NCBI GenBank assembly: GCA_023052935.1
Contig: CM041293.1
Location: forward strand, 54,362,725-54,426,724
Length of the DNA stretch: 64,000 nt
Origin: Piezodorus guildinii
Lineage: Eukaryota > Arthropoda > Insecta > Hemiptera > Pentatomidae
Direction: 5' to 3'
In this document: in pieces, positions 1-11,096 of the stretch
How the letters are laid out: each line of letters opens with the position of its first letter
Position numbering within the stretch: the stretch's first letter is position 1
Position numbers and translations under genes: made by a program
The notes under the pieces: generated by a model
What the model saw: only the letters and a program-made list of their open reading frames with translations
What the model was told of the DNA's origin: nothing
The model's database searches: none

Positions 1-1235
1 ATTATAGTATGGCATCGTATCTTCTGGTTTTATTTTTATCAATGTCTTATTTATGAGTATTGAGCAATTCTAGGTTACTGGTAGGACGAGTAATGTGTAA
101 GAGGGTTGTTAATAACATTGACACCTACAAGGTCCTTTGATTTTATTAACCCATGTGCTGTCGTTTCACCACCTTCGAAAAGCTTGTATCATTCCAAGTC
201 TTGCACCAGCGCTAATGAAGTAATTTCTCATTAATGGTAATTAGATTCGGTAGTAGGTGTATAGGTAAATAATGGCATAGAGAGGAAGAAAGGAGTGCGG
301 AACATTGGACCTAGCACCAAGGATATGCAGCCCGACCTTTCACTGTTGCAACACCCCCTGCACCGGCCTCGTATGGCAGCGCCTCCAGCCATCAATCAAC
401 ATGGAAAAATCCAGCTCTGCGATTTGTAGCCAGCTTGCTAACGACTGCCTTTGTCGGGGCCAACTCTTTTGCAAATGATCTTCTTTTGTGGTCTGGGCCA
501 TTTGTGCCGTTGCAGCTACTCCTAACGAGCGGTTCTGTTGCGCCCTGTAATTGAGGTCAGCTAGGAAAAGAATAATGAGCACTTGTTTAGTTGCAACTCA
601 AATGGCGGAATAATGAGTTGGCAGTTCCTGTCTTTGTTCCGGTTTACCCCCATTTTTAGGAGTCCGCATATTGGGTTAGCGGTAAACAACGAAGCTAGAA
701 ATCAAATAGTGTCTACGTTCCTAAATCCAAATTTGTGTAAGCTGAGCGGAATATTTCGTTTGAAGAGTGTTTAATTTTAGCAAATAAGAGTTTTACAATA
801 TACTTTAAAATTAATATTGATAGTATAAGTGTTGATTAGTATAGTGTATGTTTCCGAAGATCTATCCAATATATTTGGTCAGCTCTGTTTTATTTTGTTT
901 TAAATAAAGCATTTTTCTCATTAGGGATCTATGAGAGAATAAATATATCATCCTCTGATAGGATCCTGAAGAAGCCGTTTGCATGTCTTTTGAAGACACA
1001 AGACAAGAGGAGAAATACTGAACAATATTTAAGTTATTCGACTCTATTACAACATAATTGCAATACGATCTTTTCTCTTTTATCTTCTTTAAAATCCTAA
1101 ACTAAAGTATACATCACATAATGTGGTTCTACTTAGTGAAAAAATATAACTGCATAATTAGAAAGTATTGTCATGGGTTCAGTACTAAAGCGATTCATGC
1201 TGTTTCTTGGACCACGAGTTTACAAATAGATGTTT
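1..1235. other. unassigned AT-rich DNA with a GC-richer patch at 300-560
   Basis: No recognisable gene. The patch at about 300-560 is clearly richer in G and C than its surroundings. It holds an 80-codon minus-strand frame (340-582) with no motif I recognise, and a short plus-strand frame is open there too. It may be a piece of an old transposable element or an unrecognised exon; nothing decides between these. The rest is AT-rich and featureless. Confidence 0.3.
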
Positions 1236-1446
1236 AGGACCTCCAGGTTTTTTTTAGCTTTATTTGTTTTTTTTTGTTGAGATTTACAACTGTATAAGTT
1301 AATACATCGAGTTAATTAGCTGTCAGATTAAAATATATGAAGAGAAAATGTCCATTTGCAGCACTCCACTAGGTAATGTAAACTAGAAGTTCTCGAGGCA
1401 TATTCTTTTCAGACGCCTCGGAGGATTGTCAGGAATGGAAGAGACC
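1236..1446 (-). mobile_element. Jockey-type LINE, 3' UTR fragment
   Basis: A minus-strand 3' end. A T-run (1250-1277) stands for the poly(A) tail. It is followed by the stretch shared by all Jockey tails here: 'ttacaactgta', then 'cagcactcc', then the reverse complement of the C-terminal codons, containing 'ttttcagacgcctcgg'. The coding part breaks off near 1446, so this is a heavily 5'-truncated copy of about 200 bp. No clear target-site duplication was found. It lies just upstream of the splice-like signal at 1505-1560. Confidence 0.7.
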
Positions 1447-1499
1447 CTTCATGGATTTTGGAGGTATAGGTAATATAAGTTTAATTAATTTTAATATAA

Positions 1500-1560
1500 C
1501 GTTTCTTTTTTTTTCAGGTAAGTTACTTCCTTGTGGTCATTACGACGTATGTCTGTGAGT
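1500..1560 (+). promoter_or_regulatory. candidate recursive-splicing ratchet point 1
   Basis: A pyrimidine run (1502-1514) ends in CAG (1515-1517) and is followed at once by GTAAGT (1518-1523), so a 3' acceptor and a 5' donor are fused with no exon between them. Upstream (1480-1500) are several TTAAT-like sequences that could serve as branch points. A second donor-like GTGAGT lies at 1555-1560, which would define a 37-nt RS-exon (1518-1554). This layout matches ratchet points known from long insect and vertebrate introns. Function is inferred from sequence alone, and one such match in AT-rich DNA could be chance; a second like it at 52935 makes that less likely. Confidence 0.5.
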
Positions 1561-3004
1561 AATTATTTTTCTCAAGTCTCCATTTATATTTTATAACAAT
1601 AATTGATATATTTTAAACAGATATTATTTAACATATAAATACGGGGGAAAGAGGAAGACCTCTATTTCGAGTCCTTTGAATTTTTTTTTCTCACTACCTT
1701 AAATAGAAGCAAAGATCGTATTGATAAATTCTATCTATATGCAAATTTTTATTGAAATTTTATTCCGATCAAATGTTCTATATGTCTTTCGGCAAATTGG
1801 CCATTTCGGCCGAATCTTATCCTGCGGATGGATGGCTAGAGAAAAAAAAATTTCCATACCTATTGGTTAAAAGTTACATATAATTGAATTACTGAAAATA
1901 GCAATTGTTATAAAATACATTTTTCAATTCAGCAGGTCTTTAAAAAGGAAAAAATAAATAAGTTGAATTTTCTACAAAAGGAATATTAATTTTTGATTGT
2001 TTTAAGGAAACCATATATTTTTATAGTAGATAATTGTATGCTTATCTTTTTATTTTATCAATGAATCGATTAACTATTTAAATAAAGATAACGCCGTATC
2101 AGTATTTTCTGTTTTGAAAATTACCTTTTGTGATTTTGTTTATCTCCCATTGTTTATGTTTACTTTACTGATTGTGTATGCTTAATACTCTAGTTTTTTT
2201 TTTATAGAAACTAGTCATCATTTGAGTAAAAGTATTAGTTTTCAACTATTTAAGGTACAAAAAATACAGTGATTAGTCAAACGCCTTTATTATTAAGGTT
2301 TAATAATGGATATAGTGTTTTTGTATCAGGTCTCTTCCTCAGAAATATATTTTTTTTTTCCTAAAATCAGTTTTGTACATATCCTATTTCCACTTCTTTT
2401 TATTTAATTATTTTATAACATAAAATGAAATTAGCAACCTAAGTAATTTATGTTAATAAATTGAGTTACTCTAAATATCATTTAAATAATGGTGATTTAC
2501 ATTTTGGTTTTCTATACCTCGATTTGTTTAAAATTAATTTTAAAGTATACAATAATTTATTATATATATAATAATGAGAACCAAATCTTGAGTAAGTTCC
2601 TAAAATAATCGGAAAGTTGTTACAAAACCAAAAACTAACAATGTCATTTATTATATCAACTTTCGAATTATTTCATAAAAACAGATGTTTCACTGTAAAA
2701 TAACTGTTTCACTATTTAAAATATATTTGAAATGTAAAACAGTAATAAACCGAATATGATAGTAACCTTTGTTATTTCTATAGCCCTTGAAATCATACAT
2801 TGCAATCAAGTTTTCTTTAGAAGGGAAAAATGAATCAAGTTTGATTTATTGACCAATTTATGTTTCTCATTTCTACCGATGATTAGATATAATAATATAA
2901 GTACATCATAAAATAAGCACATGTCCTAGCTAAGTTACAACGCAATAAACCATAAATTGGCCAAACCGAGCTTTTTAAACGTAATTGACACCCCATTGTG
3001 CCCA
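1561..3004. other. AT-rich unassigned DNA
   Basis: Poly-T and poly-A rich sequence with stop codons in all frames. I see no element ends, RNA gene or coding motif in it. Confidence 0.5.
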
Positions 3005-4155
3005 TAGTGCAGGCAACACACTACTTTCACTTACCTCCGTTTTTAAAATCGATTATAGAATTTACAAAGACAGCGAGAGATAAAATGAGTGAGACTATTG
3101 TATTAAATTGAATTTCTATAGAAACATATGTTTTATTAAAAATCTAGTACATTATTTTTTTAACAAATCAGTTAGTTTTATTGGCTTTTCATCACTCTTG
3201 ATTAACTTTTACAAGCTTGTGTATAAGATAATATTTTTTCTAAAATATTTAGCTTTCCAACGGTATATTATATATGTAATTACTGTTCTTATTTTCAAAA
3301 ACAAAAAATCCTTTAGTTGGATATAGAATTCATTCAACTTATATATTTACCTGTTTTTTATCAATGGTGACAAGATGATATGGTTATTTTTATAGAATAT
3401 ACAAAATTTAATGGTACTTTAGAGAAAGGAAATTTAAAATATCGGCATGTAAGCCCTGTTAGACTATTTCAATCAGAATGAAACATTACATTAAAGCCCA
3501 TTAAATTTTACATCGATATAGCGAGTTAAATCAAAATCGTAAGAGCTGTTTTTGAGAAAATCGTAAAAAGGTGCAAAACGCATGGCATAAGGGGTCACCC
3601 ATAGCGTAGTGGTTGGCATAACAGCTTTCTATGCCAAAGGTCGCGGGTTCAAACCTGCGGGTAGCCCTAGGATTTTTTAATGGGAGTAAAAAATCCTTAG
3701 TTATGCCGTCCTTCGGAGGGGACGTTAAAGGTGGTCCCGAGCCTGTACGATGTCAGGTAGTCGTTAAAGATCCCTATCCTAATAAAACCTGGATAGGCAA
3801 AATTTAGGTCTCCCACAGTAGCAACGTCCGATTAGCCACAGTAGCATAAAAGTGACGTTATACGAATAAACAAACAAACAAACGCATGGCATAAAGTGGC
3901 TCATCTGGTAAGCTGAATTTGATAAAAAAAGGTTCTGTAACATCTCGGGCTTATAGTTTTCTTAAATATGAAATTTAAGTTTCATAGGATTTTTAGTTTT
4001 TGCTTACCACACACACACATACACATATCTTTTATCGGGACATGGTAATTTGGACTCAAGAGACTCTAATACTTGTATTTCCGTTGAAAACTGAAATTCG
4101 AAAATTTTCACGATCGCAATACTTTCTCTTACTGTATATTTCATTGTATACGGTT
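3005..4155 (-). mobile_element. family D element (long TIR repeat), copy 1, split by a SINE
   Basis: First of about ten copies of an unrecognised repeat about 0.8-1.1 kb long. Read on this strand it begins with the right end (GCAACACAC then ACTTTCACTTACC at about 3013-3036), passes the conserved inner part, an (AC)n run (4008-4024) and the block 'cacgatcgcaatactt', and ends at the left terminus near 4150. Both termini of the family carry ACTTTCACTTACC in inverted orientation. A SINE (3591-3879) has inserted with a 15-bp duplication, so this copy is older than the SINE. No transposase is seen, so it is probably a non-autonomous DNA element; superfamily unknown. Confidence 0.65.
3591..3879 (+). 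mobile_element. tRNA-derived SINE family 1, full-length copy (289 bp)
   Basis: The head is tRNA-like, with an A box at about 3602-3617 (TAGCGTAGTGGTTGGC) and a canonical B box GGTTCAAACC at 3646-3655, which form an internal RNA polymerase III promoter. The 37-nt spacing and sequence between the boxes resemble tRNA-Val more than other tRNAs, though the anticodon region is changed. A tRNA-unrelated body follows (containing CCGTCCTTCGGAGGGGACG) and then a tail of AAAC/AAAT repeats. It is flanked by the 15-bp target duplication AAACGCATGGCATAA (3576-3590 and 3880-3894), inside family D copy 1. It encodes no protein and would depend on a LINE for retrotransposition. Confidence 0.85.
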
Positions 4156-4159
4156 TATT

Positions 4160-5210
4160 CAATCATTAATAATTAAAGTAAAATTTGGAGAGATCTATAA
4201 AACATCATTATCGTATAATTAAAAATAATTATAACTCAGTTGATTTCAATAGCTCATTGTATTATAACATAACGATATGTTTATGCTGTAATAAATTTGT
4301 ATTGCTTAGAATTTACAAAATTGTTGTAACCTTGTATTGAAGAACTCAATTAACTGTTTTACACTTCTTAGTTTTCTCTTGATTACTTCCTTAATTAAAG
4401 ATCATAGTAATACTTGGAATAGGTAAATTATAACACTTTAAAAAAAAAAAAAATGTCGTCCTTTCCGTTATAAATCGATCAGCTAATTGCATCTTGCAAG
4501 CCTTCATGTGAGTCACTAGAAAGTCTTATAGTGGGTAAGGTCAGTTACGTTGCGCTTGGAATACAATAGACCCCTTGAATAGAATGACGCAGGCGTGTCT
4601 CTCAGACCTCCAACCATTGTACTTTTTTATTTTATTTCTTCTAGCTCTATATCATGTCAATAAAGTCAGGATTTGTATAGGAGAATATCTTGTTATATTT
4701 TTCATGACTAACTTTTTTTTTAGTAAAAGTTTTTTGCGCACGACCACAGGGTAATAGAATGCTTTGAATCACTAATAACAGTTTCATCGCATAAATAGCA
4801 CTGTAAAGATTATTTTATGTGTATATACTTACAGCTAATATTGAAAAATCCAATACAGAATAAAATAATTCTAAATGACATTATACCAATGTTAGTATGA
4901 ACTATAGATATATAAAATACTGTCAGTTTGCTTGAATAAAACATCAAAACTGTTCAATTATTACAAAGGTTGTTTTTAAATTTTGAAAAAGTAGTAATTG
5001 ATTGTAAAATACCCATTCTCTAATTAAGGATCAATAAACATATATGGCTCATAAATTTTTTTCTTGCCTATTTCTTAATGTAGAAATAACTCAGTTATAG
5101 CTTAATATAATGTAGATGATAGATGCATCAGTAGCGTTCTGAAAAATAAAGAAAATCTCTAACTAAATCCGCATTTTACAGAACTTAACAATAATGAAAT
5201 GAAATGAAAA
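4160..5210. other. AT-rich unassigned DNA
   Basis: No element end, RNA gene or coding motif was seen. A poly-A run lies at 4440-4453. Confidence 0.45.
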
Positions 5211-5214
5211 ATAA

Positions 5215-5663
5215 TTTTATTCTGGGACGAGTAGTCCCCTAAGAATAACAAGAAAGGTACAATATAAATAATAATTGTCTGTTCGTTTAAGACTTCAGTT
5301 TAACAATAAAAGACAATGAATAGTTATCATCTATAGCTTTTAAATACTACATATTTTGGGAAGATTGATGCTTTAGGAGATGGAGAAATAGTTGGTGTTT
5401 AAAATGGATAATGATAAGGATTTACGAATGGATACAGGCGAGGAATTCCAAAATAGGGTAGCACGAATAATAACGGATTTTTTGAAGGAAGCAGATCTGA
5501 GAGAAGGTATATATAAGTTTATGGGTTGGGATCTAGTGTTTACTGAATGGACAGAGAAACAAGTGGTAAGCATATCAAAAATATAAGGAGGTTTTTTGTA
5601 TGGAAAAATCAGAAGAGACAGACACCAAGAAGGTACTGCCGACGGAAAGAGGGATAGAGCCAA
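5215..5663 (-). pseudogene. CR1/L2-like LINE, C-terminal end and 3' UTR
   Basis: The minus-strand frame 5373-5663 carries the C-terminal signature of these reverse transcriptases, HSVNTRSQ...LYIPSLRSASFKKSVIIRATLFWNS, with the pattern N-T-R-S, P-S-L-R-x-A-S-F and W-N-S. Below it, the 3' UTR ends with the stem-loop TTCTGGGACGAGTAGTCCCC (5220-5239, plus-strand reading) and a short repeat tail of AATGA units. The whole reverse transcriptase domain is missing, so this is a dead 5'-truncated copy. The plus-strand frame in the same place is its shadow. Placement within CR1/L2 rests on motif likeness only. Confidence 0.7.
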
Positions 5664-5711
5664 TTCAACTCGGTATACCTTCTAGAAACATGGGAGCGCC
5701 TGGGGATTCCT

Positions 5712-6637
5712 AAATAATAGTTATAATAATTATTTATTATTTTTTTACTTTATAGTTTATTGAAATTTAAAACTGTATTAGTAAATACATCAAGTAAATT
5801 GGCTGTTGATAGATTATATACATTAAAAGACATGAAGAGAATATGCCCATTGGCTACACTCCAGTAGGTAATCTACACTAGAAGGTCTCGAGGCCATCTT
5901 CTTTTCAGACGCCTCGGAGGATTGTCAGGAATGGAAGAGAAAGCAAGGATTGAAACTAGTAGGTTAATGTGGGAGTGGAGTTTGTCATGGAAGGAATGAT
6001 ATCTCGTACCGGCCAAATCAGCAACATATGGGACGTTAGGGTCTTTATAGATGAGTTAATTGGTGACAAAGTAAGGAGCATTGAGGATTTTTCGAAGGAT
6101 TTTGGATTGTTAGGATTGAATAAGGGAAGAATTTGATGGTTTAGTAGAGCCCCAAAGCTCAACTCCATACGTCCAGATAGGCCTTATGACGGTAATATAG
6201 ATGAGCCTTTGGTAGTCATGTGGAAGGTTAGAGCGTCTGTCCATTAAGTGTTGAAGTAAGCGAAAGCGACGGGCAGTTTCTGGTCGTTCAGTCTTTTGTG
6301 CGGATTCCAAGTTAGTCGTTTGTCAAGTAGGAGTCCTAGATAGCGAATCTGTTCAACTGAGACTACGGAATATTTTTAAAGAACCCTGTAGGGCAGGATG
6401 TCATAGGTTTACGACGAAGGGTAAAGGTAATTTGGTGGGATTTGCTGAAATCGATTTTGATTTTCCAATTCTGACACATTCTTCAAGGTATCTGATGTGG
6501 GATTGAAGAGTTTAAGAGGCAATAGTAGGATCATTAGCGACTGACAACACACAAGTGTCATCAGCATAGGTAGAAAGGAAGGTGGTAGGATGGATTGGGA
6601 AATCAGCTGTGTAGACTGTGTAAAGAATGGGTCTTCT
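5712..6637 (-). pseudogene. Jockey-type LINE, 5'-truncated, frameshifted
   Basis: This copy can be aligned by eye with the better Jockey copy at 51791-52860. The minus strand reads the end of the reverse transcriptase and thumb (ETARRFRLLQHLMDRRSNLP, YKRLIYITVIRPIWTYGVELWGSTKPSNSS), then the C-terminus and the 3' UTR. The reading frame is broken into at least three pieces (5956-6168, 6110-6310, 6409-6657). The copy stops near 6637 within the codons after the YADD region, so the catalytic centre is largely lost. No target-site duplication was identified. Confidence 0.8.
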
Positions 6638-6659
6638 CTTTTTGTTTTAAATCTCATAT

Positions 6660-8345
6660 CCTTTTAATGCATATGCTTTAAAAAATTGTGGCGTGGTTAC
6701 TAGATATTGTTAAGATATTTCTTCTTTACTACTACGACTGACATTAATATTTTGGGAATTTATATCGTATAAACTGATGTGTAATTTGGCAAGATAATTA
6801 CTTTTTGTAATAATATACTTAATTTTTTTTGTTCTAGCCATTGTCCTCATGTTAATCGAACATAAGTAGCTTTAAAAGAAATTATATACGTGCTGATGTT
6901 TTCAATGTTTTATTTTTTTTTTCGAAATGATACTATTTCTTCATATAATATTTTACTTTTATTCTGACCTATAAGCAAATAAATAAAATATGTATTAGTA
7001 TATTTATTCATTGAACATGTTTTTCCAATATATGTATGAAAAAACTGTTTGTCGATTTATATATAAATGCACGTTCACATAAATTATATTCTGGGTCCTA
7101 AATGATCAGGGAATGTGTAAATATCTGAAACCATTTTTATAACCTCTGATTTGAAACGTGCTGTTTTTGTACGGTCGTTGAGCACACATTGGAAATAGGA
7201 TCAAAGAGAAATATCTGACATCCCGTAAAATAAACAAGTCTCGTTTGAAGAGATTATTTATGTCCCTCGTTCACAGGTTTAGGGATCTCTGCATTACTAA
7301 AAATACATCTCTCTAGAAACCAGACATCAGTAAATGAGGTAATAAACTAAATATAAAACAATATTGTATATTAGTCGTTATAAATCATCAATTACCGTAG
7401 CCTAATGTTGATTTGTAGATTATAAATTTAAACCTGTAGGCGATCGATGTGATATTATGTGTGCTCTCTCTAATTAAATATATTTTAAATCATTATTTTC
7501 AACCTTTTATGAGATGACCAATTTTAAGGGTGTGATTGTGCAGTAGCAGTCACCATTGATCACTACAATTATATCAATTATAATCTTACATATTTCTGTG
7601 TAAATGTGTCTGATTCTCATCAAAAACCATTGCTAAAAAATATTAAACGTTAAGGTAATTTTAATTTATTTCCCAATGGCGTCTCGCGGACACCCCGAAC
7701 ATCGTGTAAGAACTCTCTAGGATCCCCGAACCACTTGTTGGTAATGACTGGCAACACCGAATCTAAAACCATCCAAGGGTTGTTGCGGTGGTAAAGATAC
7801 TTTCCCTGTAAACAATATTCGTGTTTAAAGGAAGATAGGATAAGGTTTCGCGGAAAGACATAGGCAAGGAATTACAGAATGTGAAGAGAATTAAGCCTCT
7901 AAATTACTCGTCGCAGACAGGCAATCACAGATAACTTACATGCCAATACTCCTTAAGCGGACCATTCACGGTTTTAGAAGCTGATAAGGAGCTTTCTACA
8001 TTTTTGAGAGCAACACAGCGTTCAAAAGTTAATGATATTCAAAAAATTTTATCAAGTTACGGATAGACAGTTAAGCATTAAAGCAAGTTTTAGTTTCCCT
8101 AATATGCAGGAGTGTTGAGTATAAAGTTGCTGTGTGGTATACCATATATGACCTTAGAACTAATAGCCTTCACTGCCATTGGAATAAAATAAAAATAAAA
8201 GAGTTTAAATTGACAAAGGTGCCGGCGTGACTAATCAGACCACTGAGCGGTCGGAACCTCGCTAAACCGTTTTGAATTACTGGTTAAGCTAGATTTAATT
8301 AAACTATATTTAACTGAGGTTGAAATATTAGCAATTTAATACAAA
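6660..8345. other. unassigned DNA
   Basis: Mostly AT-rich. A GC-richer patch at about 7680-7830 has no frame or motif I recognise. No repeat family from elsewhere in the window is evident. Confidence 0.4.
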
Positions 8346-8354
8346 TTAAATATT

Positions 8355-8412
8355 TAAAAATCTAGTGCGCACAATACGTTACTTTCACTTACCCCTCTTA
8401 TAAAATTATAAG
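8355..8412 (-). repeat. family D, right-end fragment
   Basis: 'ctagtgcgcacaatacg' followed by TTACTTTCACTTACC matches the right terminus of family D; the match fades after about 8410. A small relic. Confidence 0.5.
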
Positions 8413-8506
8413 AATTTAATTTTACCCACAATAGTATGAAATTTATCAATAGAATAGCTATAACAATAGAAATTATAATGTAAAACAACAATCACTTAAG
8501 TGTATG

Positions 8507-8905
8507 GGGGTCACCTGTGGTGAAGGCTAGCATAACAGATTTCTATGTCCAACACGGTGGGTTAAAATTAGGTCGTTATGTTAGTTTATGCCGTCCTTCG
8601 TAGACGTAAAATAGTGGTCCCGAGCCAGTGCGATGTCAGGTACTCGCAAGAGTTTTCTTGCCTAAATAACCTGGATTGGCATCTAATTAACCTGGTCATG
8701 AGTTCAAACCCGCATGTATTCCTAGAATTTTTTAATGGGAAGTAAAAGATTCTCAGTTTTACCGTCCTTCGGAGCTGACGTAAAAAGGTGTTCCCGAGCC
8801 TGTGCGATGTCAGGAACCTGGATAGGTGAAATTTACGACTCCCAATGTACCATCGTCCGATTAGCCACAGTAACATAGAGTTACGTTAAATAAACAACTT
8901 TAAAT
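8507..8905 (+). mobile_element. SINE family 1, head-to-tail dimer
   Basis: Two incomplete units of SINE family 1 lie in tandem. The first (about 8507-8680) has a degenerate tRNA-like head and body but loses its end after 'aacctggattggca'. The second (about 8695-8905) starts inside the head near the B box (GAGTTCAAACCC) and runs through the body to the tail GTTACGTTAAATAAACAAC. Many substitutions separate both from the 289-bp copies, so the dimer is old. A 96-codon minus-strand frame here (8586-8876) is a by-product. Confidence 0.65.
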
Positions 8906-9600
8906 TCTAAATCGCATGAATGCCGAATTTTACAATAGTACACAATAATACTCTTTTTTTCATTTATTAAAATAAAATTAATCTTCTTTAAATTTGAACA
9001 CAATTAATATTAGGATATAGAGTAAAGTTATAAGAATAATTATTTCTTGATTAGCTACTTTAAATAAAAAAAAATTAAACCAGGTTTCCTTATATTATCT
9101 TTCTCTAAAAAAATCTTGAATTCTATATGTCCTTCTTAATGTATTAACTGCGTAATTCATACATTGTTTCAAGGTTTAGCGATTTTTTTCTTAATGGGAA
9201 ATATTCTTAAAAGTTCGAAGACTCTTATACATAATTTGGTTATTTGGTTATACATAATTTTTAATGACTATACATAGTCATTAAAAAAATCACAATAATG
9301 TAAAATGTAATGTATAATCTACGAAAAAACATGTTGTGTATGATATAATTATCGAAGATAACGGAAGCCCATAGATTGCTGCATGCTTTGCCTGTGTAGT
9401 TAATCAATGCGTACGCTATTGGCTTGCTGATTAAAATGCTTCAAATTCCGATTAAATAGTTCTGCTTCAGAACTAAGGCACACGTAGCATGATCAATTTT
9501 CTAGGAAGTCACTCTCCATTATCCCTAAACATATATTTTTTAATACTCGTATTTCGAGGATGTTAGGTTCAGTAGTGGCTACCGAAGCTTTACTTTTTAT
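8906..9600. other. AT-rich unassigned DNA
   Basis: No recognisable features apart from a short local duplication of 'ggttatttggttatacataattt' type sequence around 9237-9262. Confidence 0.4.
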
Positions 9601-9603
9601 TGT

Positions 9604-9905
9604 ATTGGGTTGTGAAAAAAGCTCGTCAACCTTTTTTACTGTTAGTTTAAATAAAAACTTTATATTCTTGTAAATATGTTTAATGAATTATTAATAAATC
9701 ATTTTGATCTATTACATGTTACCATCTTTCTGGTATTTTTTGTAATTCGGTCATCGTCAACAGTTGAAGTACGACTCGAGCGCTTCGCGTCTTCCAAGTC
9801 ATCATCGCCATAACACTGCAAGTTTTGTTAACCGCCTGTGCAGTGGATTTTCCTTTTCGGAAAATCGGAGAAACCAAATTACCTCTTAAGGATAAGGAAT
9901 CTCGG
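9604..9905 (-). mobile_element. mariner-like fragment (third lineage), internally deleted
   Basis: The left end reads TATTGGGTTGTGAAAAAAGC, like a Tc1/mariner terminal repeat with its TA. On the minus strand about 140 bp inside lies a peptide resembling the mariner linker after the first helix-turn-helix: D-D-D-L-E-D-A-K-R-S-x-R-x-S-T-V-D-D-D-x-I. A sister copy at 30714-30985 has the same order. The catalytic part is absent between the linker and the terminus, so both look like deletion derivatives. The opposite terminus was not found. Confidence 0.45.
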
Positions 9906-10160
9906 TTGATACTGATGGTTTCGTACTGTTACTTCCTATAGGAGAGAATGTTTGAGGAAGAATAGCGACATAATTAAATAGAAATAATTTTTAGAATAAT
10001 ATACATTTACCAGGTCGGTGTAAAAACTAACGTTTTCACAGAATATTTATTCAACAAATGAAATAACAACAAAAAGGATAATTTCAACACATGCTTTTAT
10101 GATAAAACATTTTACAAGATCGATTATTTCAGAATTGTAATATAATTGTCTTGTAGCGAA

Positions 10161-11045
10161 GAGGGGGCTCTGATGTGACATGAAATGTTCGTTTTTATAG
10201 TTTCTGAAATACATAAAGGATTTTGCAGGTCTCCGTTGTTTTCTTCCGAATGTTTACATATTTAAAGTAAACAGTTACTAATCCTCTACCTTTGTATTAT
10301 AAACATTAGCTTCTAAATCAATTACCCGCTTTTTAGTATACCTCCAAATATGAACATGGAAACACGCGATTTTCTAGTAATATTTTTGTACGAGTTTAAA
10401 CTCGGCCATTCAGGAGCTAAGGCCGCTAGAAATATTTGCAAGGCCTTTGGGGAAGGGAGTGTTAATGAACGGACCATTCGCCGTTGGTTTGCTAAGTTTT
10501 CAGCTGGGAATACCGACTTGGAAAACTTGCCCCGAGGAAGACCTTCGTCCGTAATAGACAACGATGTCCTCAAATATACAGTAGAAGGGAACCCCTACCA
10601 AACAGTTAAAGGACTCTCAGCCCAACTAAATGCAAGTGCACCTACCATTTCCAGACATTTAAAGTGTATTGGGAAAGTAAAAAAGCTCGATACGTGGGTA
10701 CCTCATGATCACTCTGAGCGGCAGCAAGACCCCATGTTTCAAAATATATCGTGCAAAAATTTCGAAGTTCTTCAGCACCCACCTTCTGTTCAGGAATTTA
10801 GACTACTTTTTGAAGTTACTAGGAAAACTTTTTGAAAATGATGATCAAGTGAAAAGTGCGTTTTCAGATTTTGTTTCACTTCAAAGCTCAGAGTTTTTCA
10901 GTTCGGGGATAAAAAAGTTGGTGTCACGTTGGGAAAAATGTGTAGAAAAAGAAGGTAAATACTTCGAATAAAATTATCTTGTTTTCATATCGTATTTTTA
11001 ATAAAAATCCTTTACCTTGAAAACGGACATTTCATGTGAGACACA

Positions 11046-11050
<5 letters not shown>
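10161..11050 (+). pseudogene. mariner transposon with deleted catalytic core
   Basis: The ends are degenerate inverted repeats: GTGACATGAAATGTTCGTTTT (about 10175-10195) against the reverse complement of AAACGGACATTTCATGTGAG (11021-11040). The frame from ATG 10350 (161 codons) holds the mariner N-terminal DNA-binding region: YEFKLGHSG, RRWFAKFSAGNTDLEN, the RGRPS linker, the second HTH (TISRHLKCIGKVKKLDTWVPH), then a jump to FEVLQHPP and a frameshift. The C-terminus continues in another frame to 10971 (FENDDQVKSAFSDF, SSGIKKLVSRWEKCVE). All three catalytic aspartates are gone: it could bind DNA at most, not transpose. The element is about 890 bp, against about 1.3 kb for an intact mariner. 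Confidence 0.85.

Positions 11051-11090
<40 letters not shown>
11051..11090. repeat. (AT)20 microsatellite
   Basis: A perfect AT dinucleotide run directly abutting the mariner end, consistent with TA-targeted insertion into a TA-rich site or later expansion from the TA. Confidence 0.95.

Positions 11091-11096
<6 letters not shown>

Noticed and set aside
340..582. 80-codon minus-strand frame in the GC-rich patch near the start
   Set aside because: No motif, no splice or start context; described as unassigned rather than as a gene.
3600..3665. Possible functional tRNA gene
   Set aside because: A and B boxes are present, but the anticodon arm is replaced, the same sequence recurs with a constant 289-bp body, and TSDs flank it: it is a SINE head.
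5392..5586. 64-codon plus-strand frame MDNDKDLRMDTGEEFQNR
   Set aside because: Lies opposite the CR1/L2-like C-terminus, which has family motifs on the minus strand.
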